A stretch of 64,000 nucleotides of DNA from Bradyrhizobium diazoefficiens (GTDB lineage: Bacteria; Pseudomonadota; Alphaproteobacteria; Rhizobiales; Xanthobacteraceae), in NCBI RefSeq assembly GCF_018131185.1, contig NZ_JAFCJE010000009.1:151933-215932 (forward strand), written 5' to 3'. The notes under the pieces were generated by a model, which saw only the letters and a program-made list of their open reading frames with translations, searched no databases and was not told the origin of the DNA. Below, piece after piece: positions 1 through 8,278 of the stretch. Made by a program: the position numbers and the translations under genes. Each line of letters begins with the position of its first letter. The first letter of the stretch is position 1.

Positions 1-1085
1 ATGACGACACCAGGTATGACAGTGGGAAGGGACAGCCCGCGTATGCTCCTCGATTGCTTGACGATGTTCTCGCGCGAGAGATCGTTGCCGCATTGCTTGA
101 GCACTTGCTCAAGGAGCTGTCCCTGCTGGGTCCCGAACAGATAATTATTGTCTCCGATATCCGCACCCGGCAGGTATTTGGCAAAGAACTCGCGGTACCA
201 TTTGATGCCGGGATCATCGGCCCACTTCCTGTCATTCGGATCCTTGGTGATGGTCGCAGCGACGATGCCTACGGCCTTTTCCGGGCCTGCGGGGACGATG
301 GTCGACGACACCGAGCTCGAAACGAAATTGATCAGGAACAGCGGCTTCCAAGCGATCTCATCGGCCTTCTTGATGGCCTGCGCTGCGAATTTTGGCGTGC
401 CGGCCACCAAAAACGCCGATGCGCCAGACGATTTCAGCGAAACGACGTGGGAATCAATGGTCGGCTCGGTCACTTCGTAGGACGAGGCGACGACTTTCTT
501 GTCGAAATCGTCCTTCAAATAGCCTTTGAATGCATTGACGAAGTCCTTACCCAGATCGTCGTTCTGATACAGGATGGCAATCTTCGCGTCCGGCCGGGTC
601 TGGGTGATGTATTTCGCGTAGATTCGTCCCTCGGTGTCGTAGCTCGGCAATCCCGTCGTGGTCATGGGGAATTCAGCGAAGTTCGTGAATTTGGTGACTC
701 CGCTTACGACAAACAGATGCGGCACCTTCTTCGCGTTGACGTATTTGATGGTGGCGGCGATGCCGGGCGTACCCAGCGGACCGAACAGGAACGCCACCTC
801 GTCGCTCTCGACAAGTTTCCTGGTCTGCTCCACCGTCTTGGGAGGACTGTAGGCATCGTCGTAGGTGACGAGGTTGATCTTCCGTCCGTTGATGCCGCCG
901 CGATCGTTGATCGAATTGACGTAGGCGATCATGCCCTTGCCGGTGTTGCTCAGCGGCGAAGCGGGCCCGCTGAACGGAAAAGTCGCCCCAATCTTCACCT
1001 CGGATTCGGTGACGCCCGGCGTCTGCGCATGCGCGCCGGCTACCGATGCCGCGAGCGCGGCACCAATCATGATGTTTCTCAACAT
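1..1085 (-). CDS. ABC transporter substrate-binding protein, LivJ-type (partial)
   Basis: This is a periplasmic binding protein of the branched-chain amino acid/aromatic acid (type I, LivJ/HmgT-like) ABC family. The frame is open from an ATG at 1085 to the window edge, so the C-terminus is missing (about 361 residues seen). It starts with a signal peptide (MLRNIMIGAALAASVAGAHAQ) followed by the family opening, VTESEVKIGATFPFSGPAS. Later segments typical of the fold are INGRKINLVTYDDAYSPPKT and AILYQNDDLGKDF. It lies 93 nt downstream of acyl-CoA ligase 1 on the same strand and is probably co-transcribed. That suggests it captures the ligase substrate, for example an aromatic or fatty carboxylate. 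The substrate cannot be read from sequence. Confidence 0.9.
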   Translation of the reverse strand, partial: MLRNIMIGAALAASVAGAHAQTPGVTESEVKIGATFPFSGPASPLSNTGKGMIAYVNSINDRGGINGRKINLVTYDDAYSPPKTVEQTRKLVESDEVAFLFGPLGTPGIAATIKYVNAKKVPHLFVVSGVTKFTNFAEFPMTTTGLPSYDTEGRIYAKYITQTRPDAKIAILYQNDDLGKDFVNAFKGYLKDDFDKKVVASSYEVTEPTIDSHVVSLKSSGASAFLVAGTPKFAAQAIKKADEIAWKPLFLINFVSSSVSSTIVPAGPEKAVGIVAATITKDPNDRKWADDPGIKWYREFFAKYLPGADIGDNNYLFGTQQGQLLEQVLKQCGNDLSRENIVKQSRSIRGLSLPTVIPGVV

Positions 1086-1178
1086 TGTCAGCTCCCTTCG
1101 GCGACAGATCCGTCGCTCACATTCTTGCTTGACCAAGCGGAATTCGATTCCGGACGCCTCCGTCGCTCCGAGCGCCCT

Positions 1179-2771
1179 TCAGCCCGCGGCCGCGTTGGAC
1201 CTCCCTGGGCTCACGCGCGCGTCCGCCATCTCCCGTAACTTGTGCTTCAAAATCTTGCCGGTGGAGGCCGAGGGAAGAGCGTCGAGCACGATCAATTCGG
1301 TCGGACGCTTGTAGGACGTGAGCAATTGAGCCGTGTACGTCTTGAGGTCTTCAGCACTGATGCTGGCACCGGGAAGAAGCTGCACGAACGCGACGACCTC
1401 CTCGTTGCCATCGGCCTTCCGTCCGACGACGGCCGACTGAACGACCTGCTCGTGCGCGTTCAGGACCGCCTCGACCTCGGCGGGATAGACGTTGAAGCCG
1501 GAGCGGATGATCAGCTCCTTGGTGCGGCCGGCAATATAGAGATGCCCCTTGTCGTTGACGCGGGCGAGATCCCCTGTGTTGAACCATCCCAGGTCATCGA
1601 TCGCCGCCGCCGTCAGGTCGGGCGCGCGATAGTAACCGAGCATGATGTTCGGACCTCGAACGTGCAGTTCGCCCACCTCGCCGGTCGCCACCCTCTTTCC
1701 TTGCCCGTCCACGATCCGGTGCTCGATGCCGGGAAGAAACGGTCCGACCGACTCATCCGAAACAGGCTGTTCCGAACGGACGCCCGACAGACCCGGTGAG
1801 CATTCCGTTATGCCGTAGTTGTTCAGCAGCGGGATTCCAAACTCGTCCTCGATTCGCTTCTTCAGATCGAGATCGAGCGGAGCGCCGGCAACGGCCATGA
1901 TCCGCAGCCTGCCCCGTTCGAGCCGCTGGATGCCCTTGACCGCCTTGTGTTCGAGCATTCGTTGATATGTCGCGGGAACACCGAACAGGCTCGTGATCCC
2001 CTCCTCGGCGATGGCACGAGCCAGCGCAGCGGGATCGGCCTTGGCCACGACATGCAGCGTGCTGCCGTGCATCAGGGGCGAGATCAGCAGGATCGCGTAT
2101 CCGACGATGTGCGACATCGGCAGCACGCCATAGATGCGGTCGTCCGGAGTGTTCTGGCGGAGGATTCCCGACGTCCTCGCGGTGAAGAGGAGGTTGCGGT
2201 GGCTCAGCATGACGCCCTTCGGTGCACCCGTCGTGCCCGAGGTGTACAGAAGGCCCGCGACCTGGCGGGCGCCATCCTTCTCGACGGGCTCCACTTGCGC
2301 ATCCGCATTGAGCGGACCGATACCGATTCCACCGAACGGCCCGACCGCATCGATTTTTGCGCCGACGCGGCTGGCGTGATCGGCGGCTTCCTTCGACAGC
2401 GCCGCGTTGAATAGCACGCGTCTGGCGCCGCTGTGCGTTCCGATCAGGTCGATCTCTCGGGGCGAAAGACGGGGATTGACCGGAATACCCCAGGCATCGA
2501 GCTTGCTCGCCGCGAACAGCATCGCTCCCAGGGCCACGCTGTTCTCGCTGGCGATCATCACGCGATCACCGGGCCTGATGCCCAAACCGGCGAGGTCCTT
2601 TGCTGCAGCGTCGACTGCGTCCGAGAACTGCCGGTAGCTCCAGGACCGCCCGCCTTCCACGAAGGCCGGATGATCCGGAATATCCCGCACAAACCGCGCG
2701 TAGACCTCGTGCACTCGGGACGGCAGGCCGTCCAGCAGTTCGGCTGCGGTGAGATCGTCCACGCTCCTCAT
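1179..2771 (-). CDS. Acyl-CoA synthetase (AMP-forming), ligase 1
   Basis: This is an ANL-superfamily enzyme that forms an acyl-CoA from a carboxylic acid, ATP and CoA (530 aa). The P-loop motif LLYTSGTTGAPKGVMLSH is at about residues 174-191. The YGITE adenylate motif, the GWFNTGDLA hinge region and the C-terminal catalytic lysine in STGKILKHKL (near 510) are all present. I chose the ATG at 2771 over the longer frame (to 2822) because GGGAGGAAGGC lies immediately upstream and the N-terminus then aligns with ligase 2. Its promoter at 2857-2885 carries a palindrome shared with two other promoters. The acid substrate is unknown; an aromatic, branched or medium-chain acid would fit the neighbourhood. 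It is closely similar to the protein at 15413-17014. Confidence 0.92.
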   Translation of the reverse strand: MRSVDDLTAAELLDGLPSRVHEVYARFVRDIPDHPAFVEGGRSWSYRQFSDAVDAAAKDLAGLGIRPGDRVMIASENSVALGAMLFAASKLDAWGIPVNPRLSPREIDLIGTHSGARRVLFNAALSKEAADHASRVGAKIDAVGPFGGIGIGPLNADAQVEPVEKDGARQVAGLLYTSGTTGAPKGVMLSHRNLLFTARTSGILRQNTPDDRIYGVLPMSHIVGYAILLISPLMHGSTLHVVAKADPAALARAIAEEGITSLFGVPATYQRMLEHKAVKGIQRLERGRLRIMAVAGAPLDLDLKKRIEDEFGIPLLNNYGITECSPGLSGVRSEQPVSDESVGPFLPGIEHRIVDGQGKRVATGEVGELHVRGPNIMLGYYRAPDLTAAAIDDLGWFNTGDLARVNDKGHLYIAGRTKELIIRSGFNVYPAEVEAVLNAHEQVVQSAVVGRKADGNEEVVAFVQLLPGASISAEDLKTYTAQLLTSYKRPTELIVLDALPSASTGKILKHKLREMADARVSPGRSNAAAG

Positions 2772-2856
2772 GCCTTCCTCCCTCGTGCCTTGTCTTCGGC
2801 AGCGTTGCGCGGCCCCCTTCAAGCGAGGCGGTCCGCATTCTTCTGTTGGCCGGTGG

Positions 2857-2885
2857 AGTAAATCGTTCTAAAATAGAACTGTCAA
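2857..2885 (-). promoter_or_regulatory. Promoter with embedded palindromic operator (site 1)
   Basis: Read on the minus strand, a consensus -35 TTGACA (2885-2880) is followed by 17 nt and a -10-like TTTACT (2862-2857). The spacer holds the palindrome GTTCTATTTTAGAAC (2879-2865; arms GTTCT/AGAAC, 5-nt centre). The same arrangement occurs at 17071-17098 and 20715-20741. A repressor bound here would block RNA polymerase. It drives ligase 1, about 80 nt downstream. Confidence 0.7.
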
Positions 2886-3138
2886 GCCGAGCAAACGCCG
2901 AATGAGCTAGAACAGAGGAAATTCTGCTGCAGGTGTGAAATTCCAATTTAGAATTTTGTACCTCGGCGCAAGCGTCGTAGAACCAGCAAGACAAGGCTGG
3001 CTTGAGGAAGCGCGGCGCTCGCAATAAGCGTGGCGCCATACCGCTGCGACATGAGCTATCGCGCGACGACTGTTTGAAGCCGGCAGCGGGAAAGCGCGAT
3101 CAGGCCCTACCTGGACTTCGCACCGAAGTTGGCGCCAG
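2886..3138. other. Non-coding stretch between SDR gene and ligase 1 promoter
   Basis: Together with the ligase 1 leader, the gene-free stretch is 2772-3138. Apart from the promoter and operator at 2857-2885 I see no convincing gene, hairpin or repeat. The short open frames across it have no ribosome-binding site and no recognisable protein. Confidence 0.5.
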
Positions 3139-3918
3139 TCACCATTTCTCGACCCACGGCCGGAGCACGACTTCGAAAGCCCAGGTCGACCGATGCTGAC
3201 GGTGCAGCTGCAGATAGGTTTTCGCAATATGGACGGGGTCGGCCATGTTGTCGTCGACGGTCGTTCCCGCCAGCCGGTGCGCGCGGGTCCCGTCCTCCTG
3301 GGTCCAGCCGATCGCAGCGTCGATCGGCACATTTGCCACGTGGATTCCCTGCGGCATCAGTTCCCTTGCCATGCTTTGCGCGAGTCCGGACTTGGCATGA
3401 CATGCCATTGCAAACGGACCACTCGACGGAAAGCCTTTAAGCGCCGCGCTGGCGTTCGTGAAGATGATCGTTCCTCTCGCCCCATTGGCGTCAGGCTCGT
3501 TTCCGAGCATGAGCCGAGCTGCCTGTTGTCCCACCAGGAACGCTGAGAACGCCGCGTTTCGAAGTGTCTCGAGCGCCATGACCGGATCGGCCTCGATCAC
3601 GTTCTTGCGGAAGATGCCGGGAACCCGGCCGTCGATGTTATGCACGACAAGCCTTGGCGTCCCGATCTCGTGAACGATATTCTCGAACAGCCGTGCCACA
3701 GCTGCCGGTTCGCTTGCATCGCAGGCATATCGGCGCACGCAATGCGACTTTTCGAGGGATTGAAGAACCGCTTTTTCCGGATTCCGGGCTGCGACGGCGA
3801 CACGCATCCCATTGTCCGCGAACAGCCTGGCGCAACTCGAACTGATGCCGGGGCCGCCGCCTACAATGAGTGCGACCTCGGGTGCGGAAGTTTGGGTGTT
3901 CGGAGTGGACTGAGTCAT
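3139..3918 (-). CDS. SDR-like protein lacking catalytic Tyr (SDR A)
   Basis: This is a short-chain dehydrogenase/reductase-fold protein of 259 aa. The Rossmann glycine motif is variant (LIVGGGPGISSSCA, about residues 18-31). Where classical SDRs have YxxxK, this protein has ACHAK (in PFAMACHAKSGLAQ), so the catalytic tyrosine is replaced while the lysine stays. It ends in WAFEVVLRPWVEKW, a tail shared with three other SDR-like proteins in the window. The ATG at 3918 has GGAGGAAGCAAC just upstream. It lies 50 nt downstream of the alcohol dehydrogenase gene and is probably the third gene of the 5871-to-3139 operon. Whether it is a redox enzyme or a non-redox CoA-thioester binder is open. Confidence 0.85.
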   Translation of the reverse strand: MTQSTPNTQTSAPEVALIVGGGPGISSSCARLFADNGMRVAVAARNPEKAVLQSLEKSHCVRRYACDASEPAAVARLFENIVHEIGTPRLVVHNIDGRVPGIFRKNVIEADPVMALETLRNAAFSAFLVGQQAARLMLGNEPDANGARGTIIFTNASAALKGFPSSGPFAMACHAKSGLAQSMARELMPQGIHVANVPIDAAIGWTQEDGTRAHRLAGTTVDDNMADPVHIAKTYLQLHRQHRSTWAFEVVLRPWVEKW

Positions 3919-3968
3919 GTTGCTTCCTCCAGTTGGCTTTAAGTCATGGCGTCGCCACGTGGCAGGGC

Positions 3969-4973
3969 CTATTGCCTCACCGCAATCGCGACCTTGCCCT
4001 TCGCACGCCCGGTCTCGACATAAGCCAGCGCATCACCGGTCTTTTCAAACGGGAAAACCTTGTCCACGACCGGGCGGATCACCCCGGATTCGATCAAGGA
4101 CGTGATTTCGCTCAGCTGCTGCCCCTGCGCGCGCATGAACAGGAATGAGAAGTGCACACCAAGGCTCCTGGCTTTCTTCCGCGCACCACGGCTCAGCAGG
4201 CGCATCACCAGCCTCAGGAACAGGTTCATGCCCTGCCGCTTGGCGAATTCGGGGTCGGGCGGCCCGGAGATCGAAATGAGCAGGCCACCCGGCTTGAGCA
4301 CGCGCAGGGATTTTCCAAGCGCCTCGGCGTCCTGGCTGTGCAGGACCAGATCGTAGTCCGACAGAACCTTCTCGAAATCCTGGGTCTTGTAATCAATGAC
4401 GAGGTCCGCACCGAGACTCTTGACCAGCTCGGCATTCTTCGCGCTCGTCGTCGTCGCGACGATCGCACCGAGATGCTTGGCGAGCTGGATCGCGAAAGTC
4501 CCCACCCCGCCGGAGCCGGCCTGGATGAAGACCTTCTGGCCCGGTTTCAGCTGGCCCACCTCGACCAGCGCCTGCCAGGCGGTCAGCCCCACCAGCGGGA
4601 TGGAGGCGGCCTCTTCCATGCTGATATTCTTAGGCCTTAGCGCCACGTCCGCTTCATTGATCGCAATGAATTCGGCGAACGTTCCGACCCGATGATCGCG
4701 CGGCCGTGCATAGACCTCGTCGCCGACCTTGAACCGCCTGACATTGCGGCCGACCCTGATGACTGTCCCGGCAACATCGTGGCCCAGAATGAAAGGCGGA
4801 CGATACGGCAGAATGAGTTTGAATTCTCCATCCCTGACCTTTGAGTCCAGAACGTTCACGGCAGTTGCATGAACCCGAACCAGGATATCATCGTCCCGCA
4901 CCTCCGGTTCTGGCATCGTTGCCAGGCGCAGAGCGCCTTTCTTCTGGTACTTGTCGACAACGAATGCCTTCAT
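3969..4973 (-). CDS. NAD(P)-dependent alcohol dehydrogenase/quinone oxidoreductase (zinc-free MDR)
   Basis: This 334-aa medium-chain reductase of the quinone oxidoreductase group likely uses NADPH to reduce quinones or enones. The N-terminal GroES-like domain contains FILGHDVAGTVIRVG. The Rossmann motif is AGSGGVGTFAIQLAKHLGA, followed by TTTSAKNAELVKSLGAD, as in ZADH/Qor proteins. The cysteine cluster of the structural zinc is absent. The start is the ATG at 4973 with GGAGATGAGATC upstream; the frame runs further upstream, but that part overlaps the hydrolase gene. It follows the alpha/beta hydrolase by 34 nt. The operon is divergent from an HxlR regulator, a common arrangement for quinone- or aldehyde-responsive reductases. 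Confidence 0.88.
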   Translation of the reverse strand: MKAFVVDKYQKKGALRLATMPEPEVRDDDILVRVHATAVNVLDSKVRDGEFKLILPYRPPFILGHDVAGTVIRVGRNVRRFKVGDEVYARPRDHRVGTFAEFIAINEADVALRPKNISMEEAASIPLVGLTAWQALVEVGQLKPGQKVFIQAGSGGVGTFAIQLAKHLGAIVATTTSAKNAELVKSLGADLVIDYKTQDFEKVLSDYDLVLHSQDAEALGKSLRVLKPGGLLISISGPPDPEFAKRQGMNLFLRLVMRLLSRGARKKARSLGVHFSFLFMRAQGQQLSEITSLIESGVIRPVVDKVFPFEKTGDALAYVETGRAKGKVAIAVRQ

Positions 4974-5007
4974 GATCTCATCTCCAATTTGAAGCTTCGT
5001 TGCGGGG

Positions 5008-5871
5008 TCAGGTGTCGAGGAAGGACAGCGCCTTCGGCACGAAATCGGCGTGGTACTGAAAAATCCCGCCATGCCCGGCATCTTCGTAGATGACCAGTTG
5101 TGCGCCCGGGATCCGCCGAGCCATGTCGGTGCTGTTTGCGGTTGGCACCATGATGTCGTTATCGCCATTCGCGATCAGAACCGGGATGCGAAGGCTGCCG
5201 AGATCCTGAGACGCCTGCTGGCCCCAGTTCTTGATGGCCTTGAGTTGCCGCAACAAAGCCCCTGGCGTGGCTCCCTTGTCCCGATCTGCCTTCCGCTCCT
5301 TCAGCCTTCCCAGAAAGGCCTTTGCGGCCCGGCGACCATTGGCGGTGGAGGTGAAGAACAGGTAGAATTTCGGGTCTCGCAGTGTCAGCAAGCCCTTGAT
5401 CATCAGCGGCCATGACACCGGCCCAACCTTGTCGATACCTTTGCCGCCTGCCGGGCCCGTGCCGGTCAGGATCAGCTTTCGCACGAGACCCGGGGACTTC
5501 AGCGCGATATCCTGCGCCACGAAACCGCCGAGGGAAAAGCCGAGCAGGTCGACTTTTTCAAAGCCCAGCGCGGCGATCAAAGCCATCGTATCTTGCGCCA
5601 TTTCGCCGACCGTAACAGGCGCTTTCCCGCTTGAAGCGCCGATACCGCGGTAGTCGATGGCGATGACGCGATGCCTGGTGGCGAGCCCATCGACGATCGC
5701 TGGATCGAAATTGTCGAGAACCGCACCCCAATGGTTGAGAAGAACCAATGGCACGCCGGTGCGCGGACCGATATCGCGATAGGCAAAGATCATTCCCGCA
5801 GCACGGATCGAAAGATTCGGGGCATCGACATAGCGCACGACCGATCCGGCGTGGCTGACATGATCTAACAT
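5008..5871 (-). CDS. Alpha/beta hydrolase
   Basis: This is a 287-aa alpha/beta hydrolase with the nucleophile elbow GFSLGG (Ser about 113), an acid in the NGDNDIMVP loop and the catalytic histidine in DAGHGG near the C-terminus. The oxyanion region LLNHWGA replaces the usual HGxP, seen in some lactonase, haloperoxidase-like and C-C hydrolases. The start ATG at 5871 has GGAG at a suitable distance. It is the first gene of a minus-strand operon (hydrolase, alcohol dehydrogenase, SDR A) and is divergent from hxlR 1, whose palindrome at 6094-6109 lies between them. The substrate is unknown; an ester, lactone or ring-cleavage product is possible. Confidence 0.88.
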   Translation of the reverse strand: MLDHVSHAGSVVRYVDAPNLSIRAAGMIFAYRDIGPRTGVPLVLLNHWGAVLDNFDPAIVDGLATRHRVIAIDYRGIGASSGKAPVTVGEMAQDTMALIAALGFEKVDLLGFSLGGFVAQDIALKSPGLVRKLILTGTGPAGGKGIDKVGPVSWPLMIKGLLTLRDPKFYLFFTSTANGRRAAKAFLGRLKERKADRDKGATPGALLRQLKAIKNWGQQASQDLGSLRIPVLIANGDNDIMVPTANSTDMARRIPGAQLVIYEDAGHGGIFQYHADFVPKALSFLDT

Positions 5872-6093
5872 CGCTTACTCCATCGTTCGGCTGACACCGG
5901 AATTCCCAAGTCGGAGGGACGTCGGCCGGATGGCACGCTCTTCCCATGCGCACCGAAGTGCACGTGTTGATCGCGCCGCAGCGCTGGCCCCGACGCCAGC
6001 CCAATGCCGACGGAAGCACCCCGGGATCAGCGCCGTTCTGTTTGCTCGGGTCCGTTTTCTCAATTTGCTGTGGAACGCCGACGATCAATCTGT

Positions 6094-6109
6094 TACTATC
6101 AATTTAGTA
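6094..6109. promoter_or_regulatory. Palindrome upstream of hxlR 1 (probable operator)
   Basis: TACTA-TCAATT-TAGTA is a perfect inverted repeat with 5-bp arms in the divergent region between the hydrolase operon and hxlR 1. A related sequence (TATCAACTTTAGTA) precedes the second hxlR gene. HxlR-family proteins commonly bind TACT/AGTA-type palindromes next to their own gene, so this is a likely self- and operon-regulatory site. Confidence 0.6.
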
Positions 6110-6136
6110 TCAAGTCACTACCAAAATGAGACTTAC

Positions 6137-6568
6137 ATGAAGAAACTTTCGTCCCAACCTTGCCTGATCGCCCGGAGCCTGGCGCTGGTCGGGGACGCGT
6201 GGAGCATGCTGATCATGCGCGATGCCCATGCGGGGCTGACCCGCTTCGACGATTTTCGCAAGAGTCTCGGTATCGCGCCGACGATGCTAACGGGGCGGCT
6301 TTCAACGCTGGTTGACGAAGGGTTGTTGGAGAAACGCCGCTATTCAGACCGTCCGCCACGCGACGAATATGTGCTGACGGAAGCCGGACGCGACTTCTTG
6401 CCCGTCCTGTTTGCGATTGGCGCGTGGGGACGCAAGCATCGCGGCGGCGGCAAGGTGACCCGGTTCTTCGATGCCGAGAACGGAACGGAGATTGATCCCC
6501 TCACCATCGACCGCGCGACCGGCGCTCCGATCGGAACGCGTTCCATTCGTGTCGCCGCAGTCGAATGA
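6137..6568 (+). CDS. HxlR-family winged-helix regulator (1)
   Basis: This is a 143-aa MarR-like winged-helix regulator of the HxlR family. It opens with the family cysteine region (KKLSSQPCLIARSLALVGDAW) and continues with SMLIMRDAHAGLTRFDDFRKSLGIAPTMLTGRLSTLVDEGLLEK, the HTH and wing. I chose the ATG at 6137, since the longer frame from 5930 runs across the promoter and palindrome. The single N-terminal cysteine is the usual thiol sensor of the family. It is divergent from the hydrolase/alcohol dehydrogenase/SDR operon and is the likely regulator of that operon. Confidence 0.88.
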   Translation: MKKLSSQPCLIARSLALVGDAWSMLIMRDAHAGLTRFDDFRKSLGIAPTMLTGRLSTLVDEGLLEKRRYSDRPPRDEYVLTEAGRDFLPVLFAIGAWGRKHRGGGKVTRFFDAENGTEIDPLTIDRATGAPIGTRSIRVAAVE

Positions 6569-6647
6569 GCAATTCGCTTGGCATCTTCAGCTTGTGCGAT
6601 CGCGAGCGCGGCAACATAGACTTCGAAGCAATAAACCTGAGAGAGTT

Positions 6648-7469
6648 TCACCTGTAGGATGGCGGACGTTTCTCGATGAATGCCCGGACGGCTTCGGTGT
6701 GCTGCGCAGTGCCCGCCGCGAGGACCATCCTCTCGGCCTCCTGATCCAGTGACGTCAAGAAGTCGGCCGTCAGCGCAAGGTCGAGATTATCCTTCATGGA
6801 GGCATAGGCGCTCGCCGGACCATTCGCCAATGCTCTCGCCATTTCGAATGCTTCGCTTTGCAGTTCGGAATCAGGTACCACGCGATTGACCAGCCCCAAT
6901 GCTTCGCAGCGCCGTGCACTGACCCGTTCAGACAGAAACATCAGTTCGCGGGCACGCGACGTTCCGGCCAGCCGGGTCAAGAGCCACGAAATGCCGTAAT
7001 CGCCGGTAAGCGCAATCCTGGCGTAGCCAGTCGTCATGATGGCGGATTCGGCTGCAATACGAATGTCGCAGGCGAGCGCGATCGCAAGTCCGGCGCCGGC
7101 CGCCGGACCCGGCAGGGCCGCAATGGTGGGTTTGCGCACCGAAACGAGTACGCCGGTCAAGGTGCGCTGACGTTCCCTCAATCGCGCAACCTTGTCGCTG
7201 ACTGACATCGCCGGCGCGGCAGAGTTGCTGCCCATCCCCTTGACGTCGCCGCCCGAGCAGAAAGCGGTACCCGCGCCGGTAATCAGCAGGGCTCCGACTT
7301 CGGGATCGTCTCCATTCTGCTTGATCATCCGGCGCAATGCCGGCGTGAGATGGTCGGACAGCGAATTCCGGGCCTCCGGCCGGTTCAAGGTGATCACGGC
7401 GACGCGATCCCGAATAACACACAGCAGCTCGTCCGTTCCGGTATCAACTGAGATTGGCCCATCAGTCAT
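6648..7469 (-). CDS. Enoyl-CoA hydratase/isomerase family protein
   Basis: This is a crotonase-fold protein of 273 aa acting on acyl-CoA thioesters. The oxyanion-hole segments are FCSGGDVKGM (about 70-79) and PGPAAGAGLAIALACDIR. The second acidic site reads LTGDYGISWLLTRLAG, with Asp where many hydratases have Glu; that resembles PaaG-type isomerases and other PDGG-motif crotonases, so hydration is not certain. It is the last gene of the tetR, molybdopterin oxidoreductase, SDR B and hydratase group on the minus strand, 87 nt after SDR B. The start ATG at 7469 gives the full family length. Confidence 0.9.
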   Translation of the reverse strand: MTDGPISVDTGTDELLCVIRDRVAVITLNRPEARNSLSDHLTPALRRMIKQNGDDPEVGALLITGAGTAFCSGGDVKGMGSNSAAPAMSVSDKVARLRERQRTLTGVLVSVRKPTIAALPGPAAGAGLAIALACDIRIAAESAIMTTGYARIALTGDYGISWLLTRLAGTSRARELMFLSERVSARRCEALGLVNRVVPDSELQSEAFEMARALANGPASAYASMKDNLDLALTADFLTSLDQEAERMVLAAGTAQHTEAVRAFIEKRPPSYR

Positions 7470-7556
7470 GGTTTCTGACCCTTCAAGTCTCTGCGCGACC
7501 TCTCAAAATGAGCAAGCGCGTTAGCGATTGTGACCGTCTTTCTCGTCGGCCGAGCA

Positions 7557-8261
7557 TCACCACGTTTCGTTGAATGGCCGCAGTTCCGTCAGGAATGACC
7601 AGGCCGATCGATCCTGACCGTAGAGATGGTACAGTTCGTCGGCGATCGCGGCAGGCTTGATGAAGAAATCGTCCGGTCTGTCACTCATCCGCGCGCGCAT
7701 CCGGGGCGTGTCGATCACGGCGTCAATGAGAACATAGGAGACGTGGACGCCGAGAGGCCCGACGTCACGTGCGATCGACTCGGCCAGAATGCGCTGCGCC
7801 GCCTTCGTCGGCGCGAAGCCGGCGAAATTGGCCTTGCCTCGGATCGACGACGTGTTGCCAGTCACCAGGATTGCGCCCTTGCCCCGATCGATCATGTCGG
7901 GCGCCACTTCCCGTGACAGGTACAATAGGCCCATCACGTTGACCTCGAAGTTGCCCTTCAGCATCTTCGGATCGATCTCGCGAAAACTCCCCCAACCCCC
8001 ACCGACCGCGTTGTGGATGAGAACTTCAGCCGCGCCAAAGCGGCGCTTTATGTCGGCGACCACGGTCCGCACCTGGCCCTCGTCCGACACGTCGCAAGTC
8101 ACCGCGTGCACGTCCGGAAGCTCTTGCGCAAGCCGATTGATGAGCTCCGCTGAGCGGGCAAGCGCGATGATACGAAACCCGCCAGCAGAGAAGCGCTTGA
8201 CGATGGCCGCGCCCGTGCCCGGCCCCACCCCAGTCACGATCGCGATTGGTTTCTCGGTCAT
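7557..8261 (-). CDS. SDR-like protein lacking catalytic Tyr (SDR B)
   Basis: This 234-aa SDR-fold protein has the nucleotide motif VTGVGPGTGAAIVKRF, closest of the four to the canonical TGxxxGxG. The active-site tetrad is incomplete: the YxxxK position reads FAPTK (in ANFAGFAPTKAAQ), Phe replacing Tyr. NAVGGG replaces the NNAG motif. The C-terminal tail WSFLTELRPFNETW matches the tail of the other SDR-like proteins here. It starts 17 nt after the molybdopterin oxidoreductase stop and is surely co-transcribed with it. It may handle a CoA thioester or aldehyde intermediate of the same pathway. Confidence 0.87.
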   Translation of the reverse strand: MTEKPIAIVTGVGPGTGAAIVKRFSAGGFRIIALARSAELINRLAQELPDVHAVTCDVSDEGQVRTVVADIKRRFGAAEVLIHNAVGGGWGSFREIDPKMLKGNFEVNVMGLLYLSREVAPDMIDRGKGAILVTGNTSSIRGKANFAGFAPTKAAQRILAESIARDVGPLGVHVSYVLIDAVIDTPRMRARMSDRPDDFFIKPAAIADELYHLYGQDRSAWSFLTELRPFNETW

Positions 8262-8278
8262 TTGACGCTCCCTTCGAG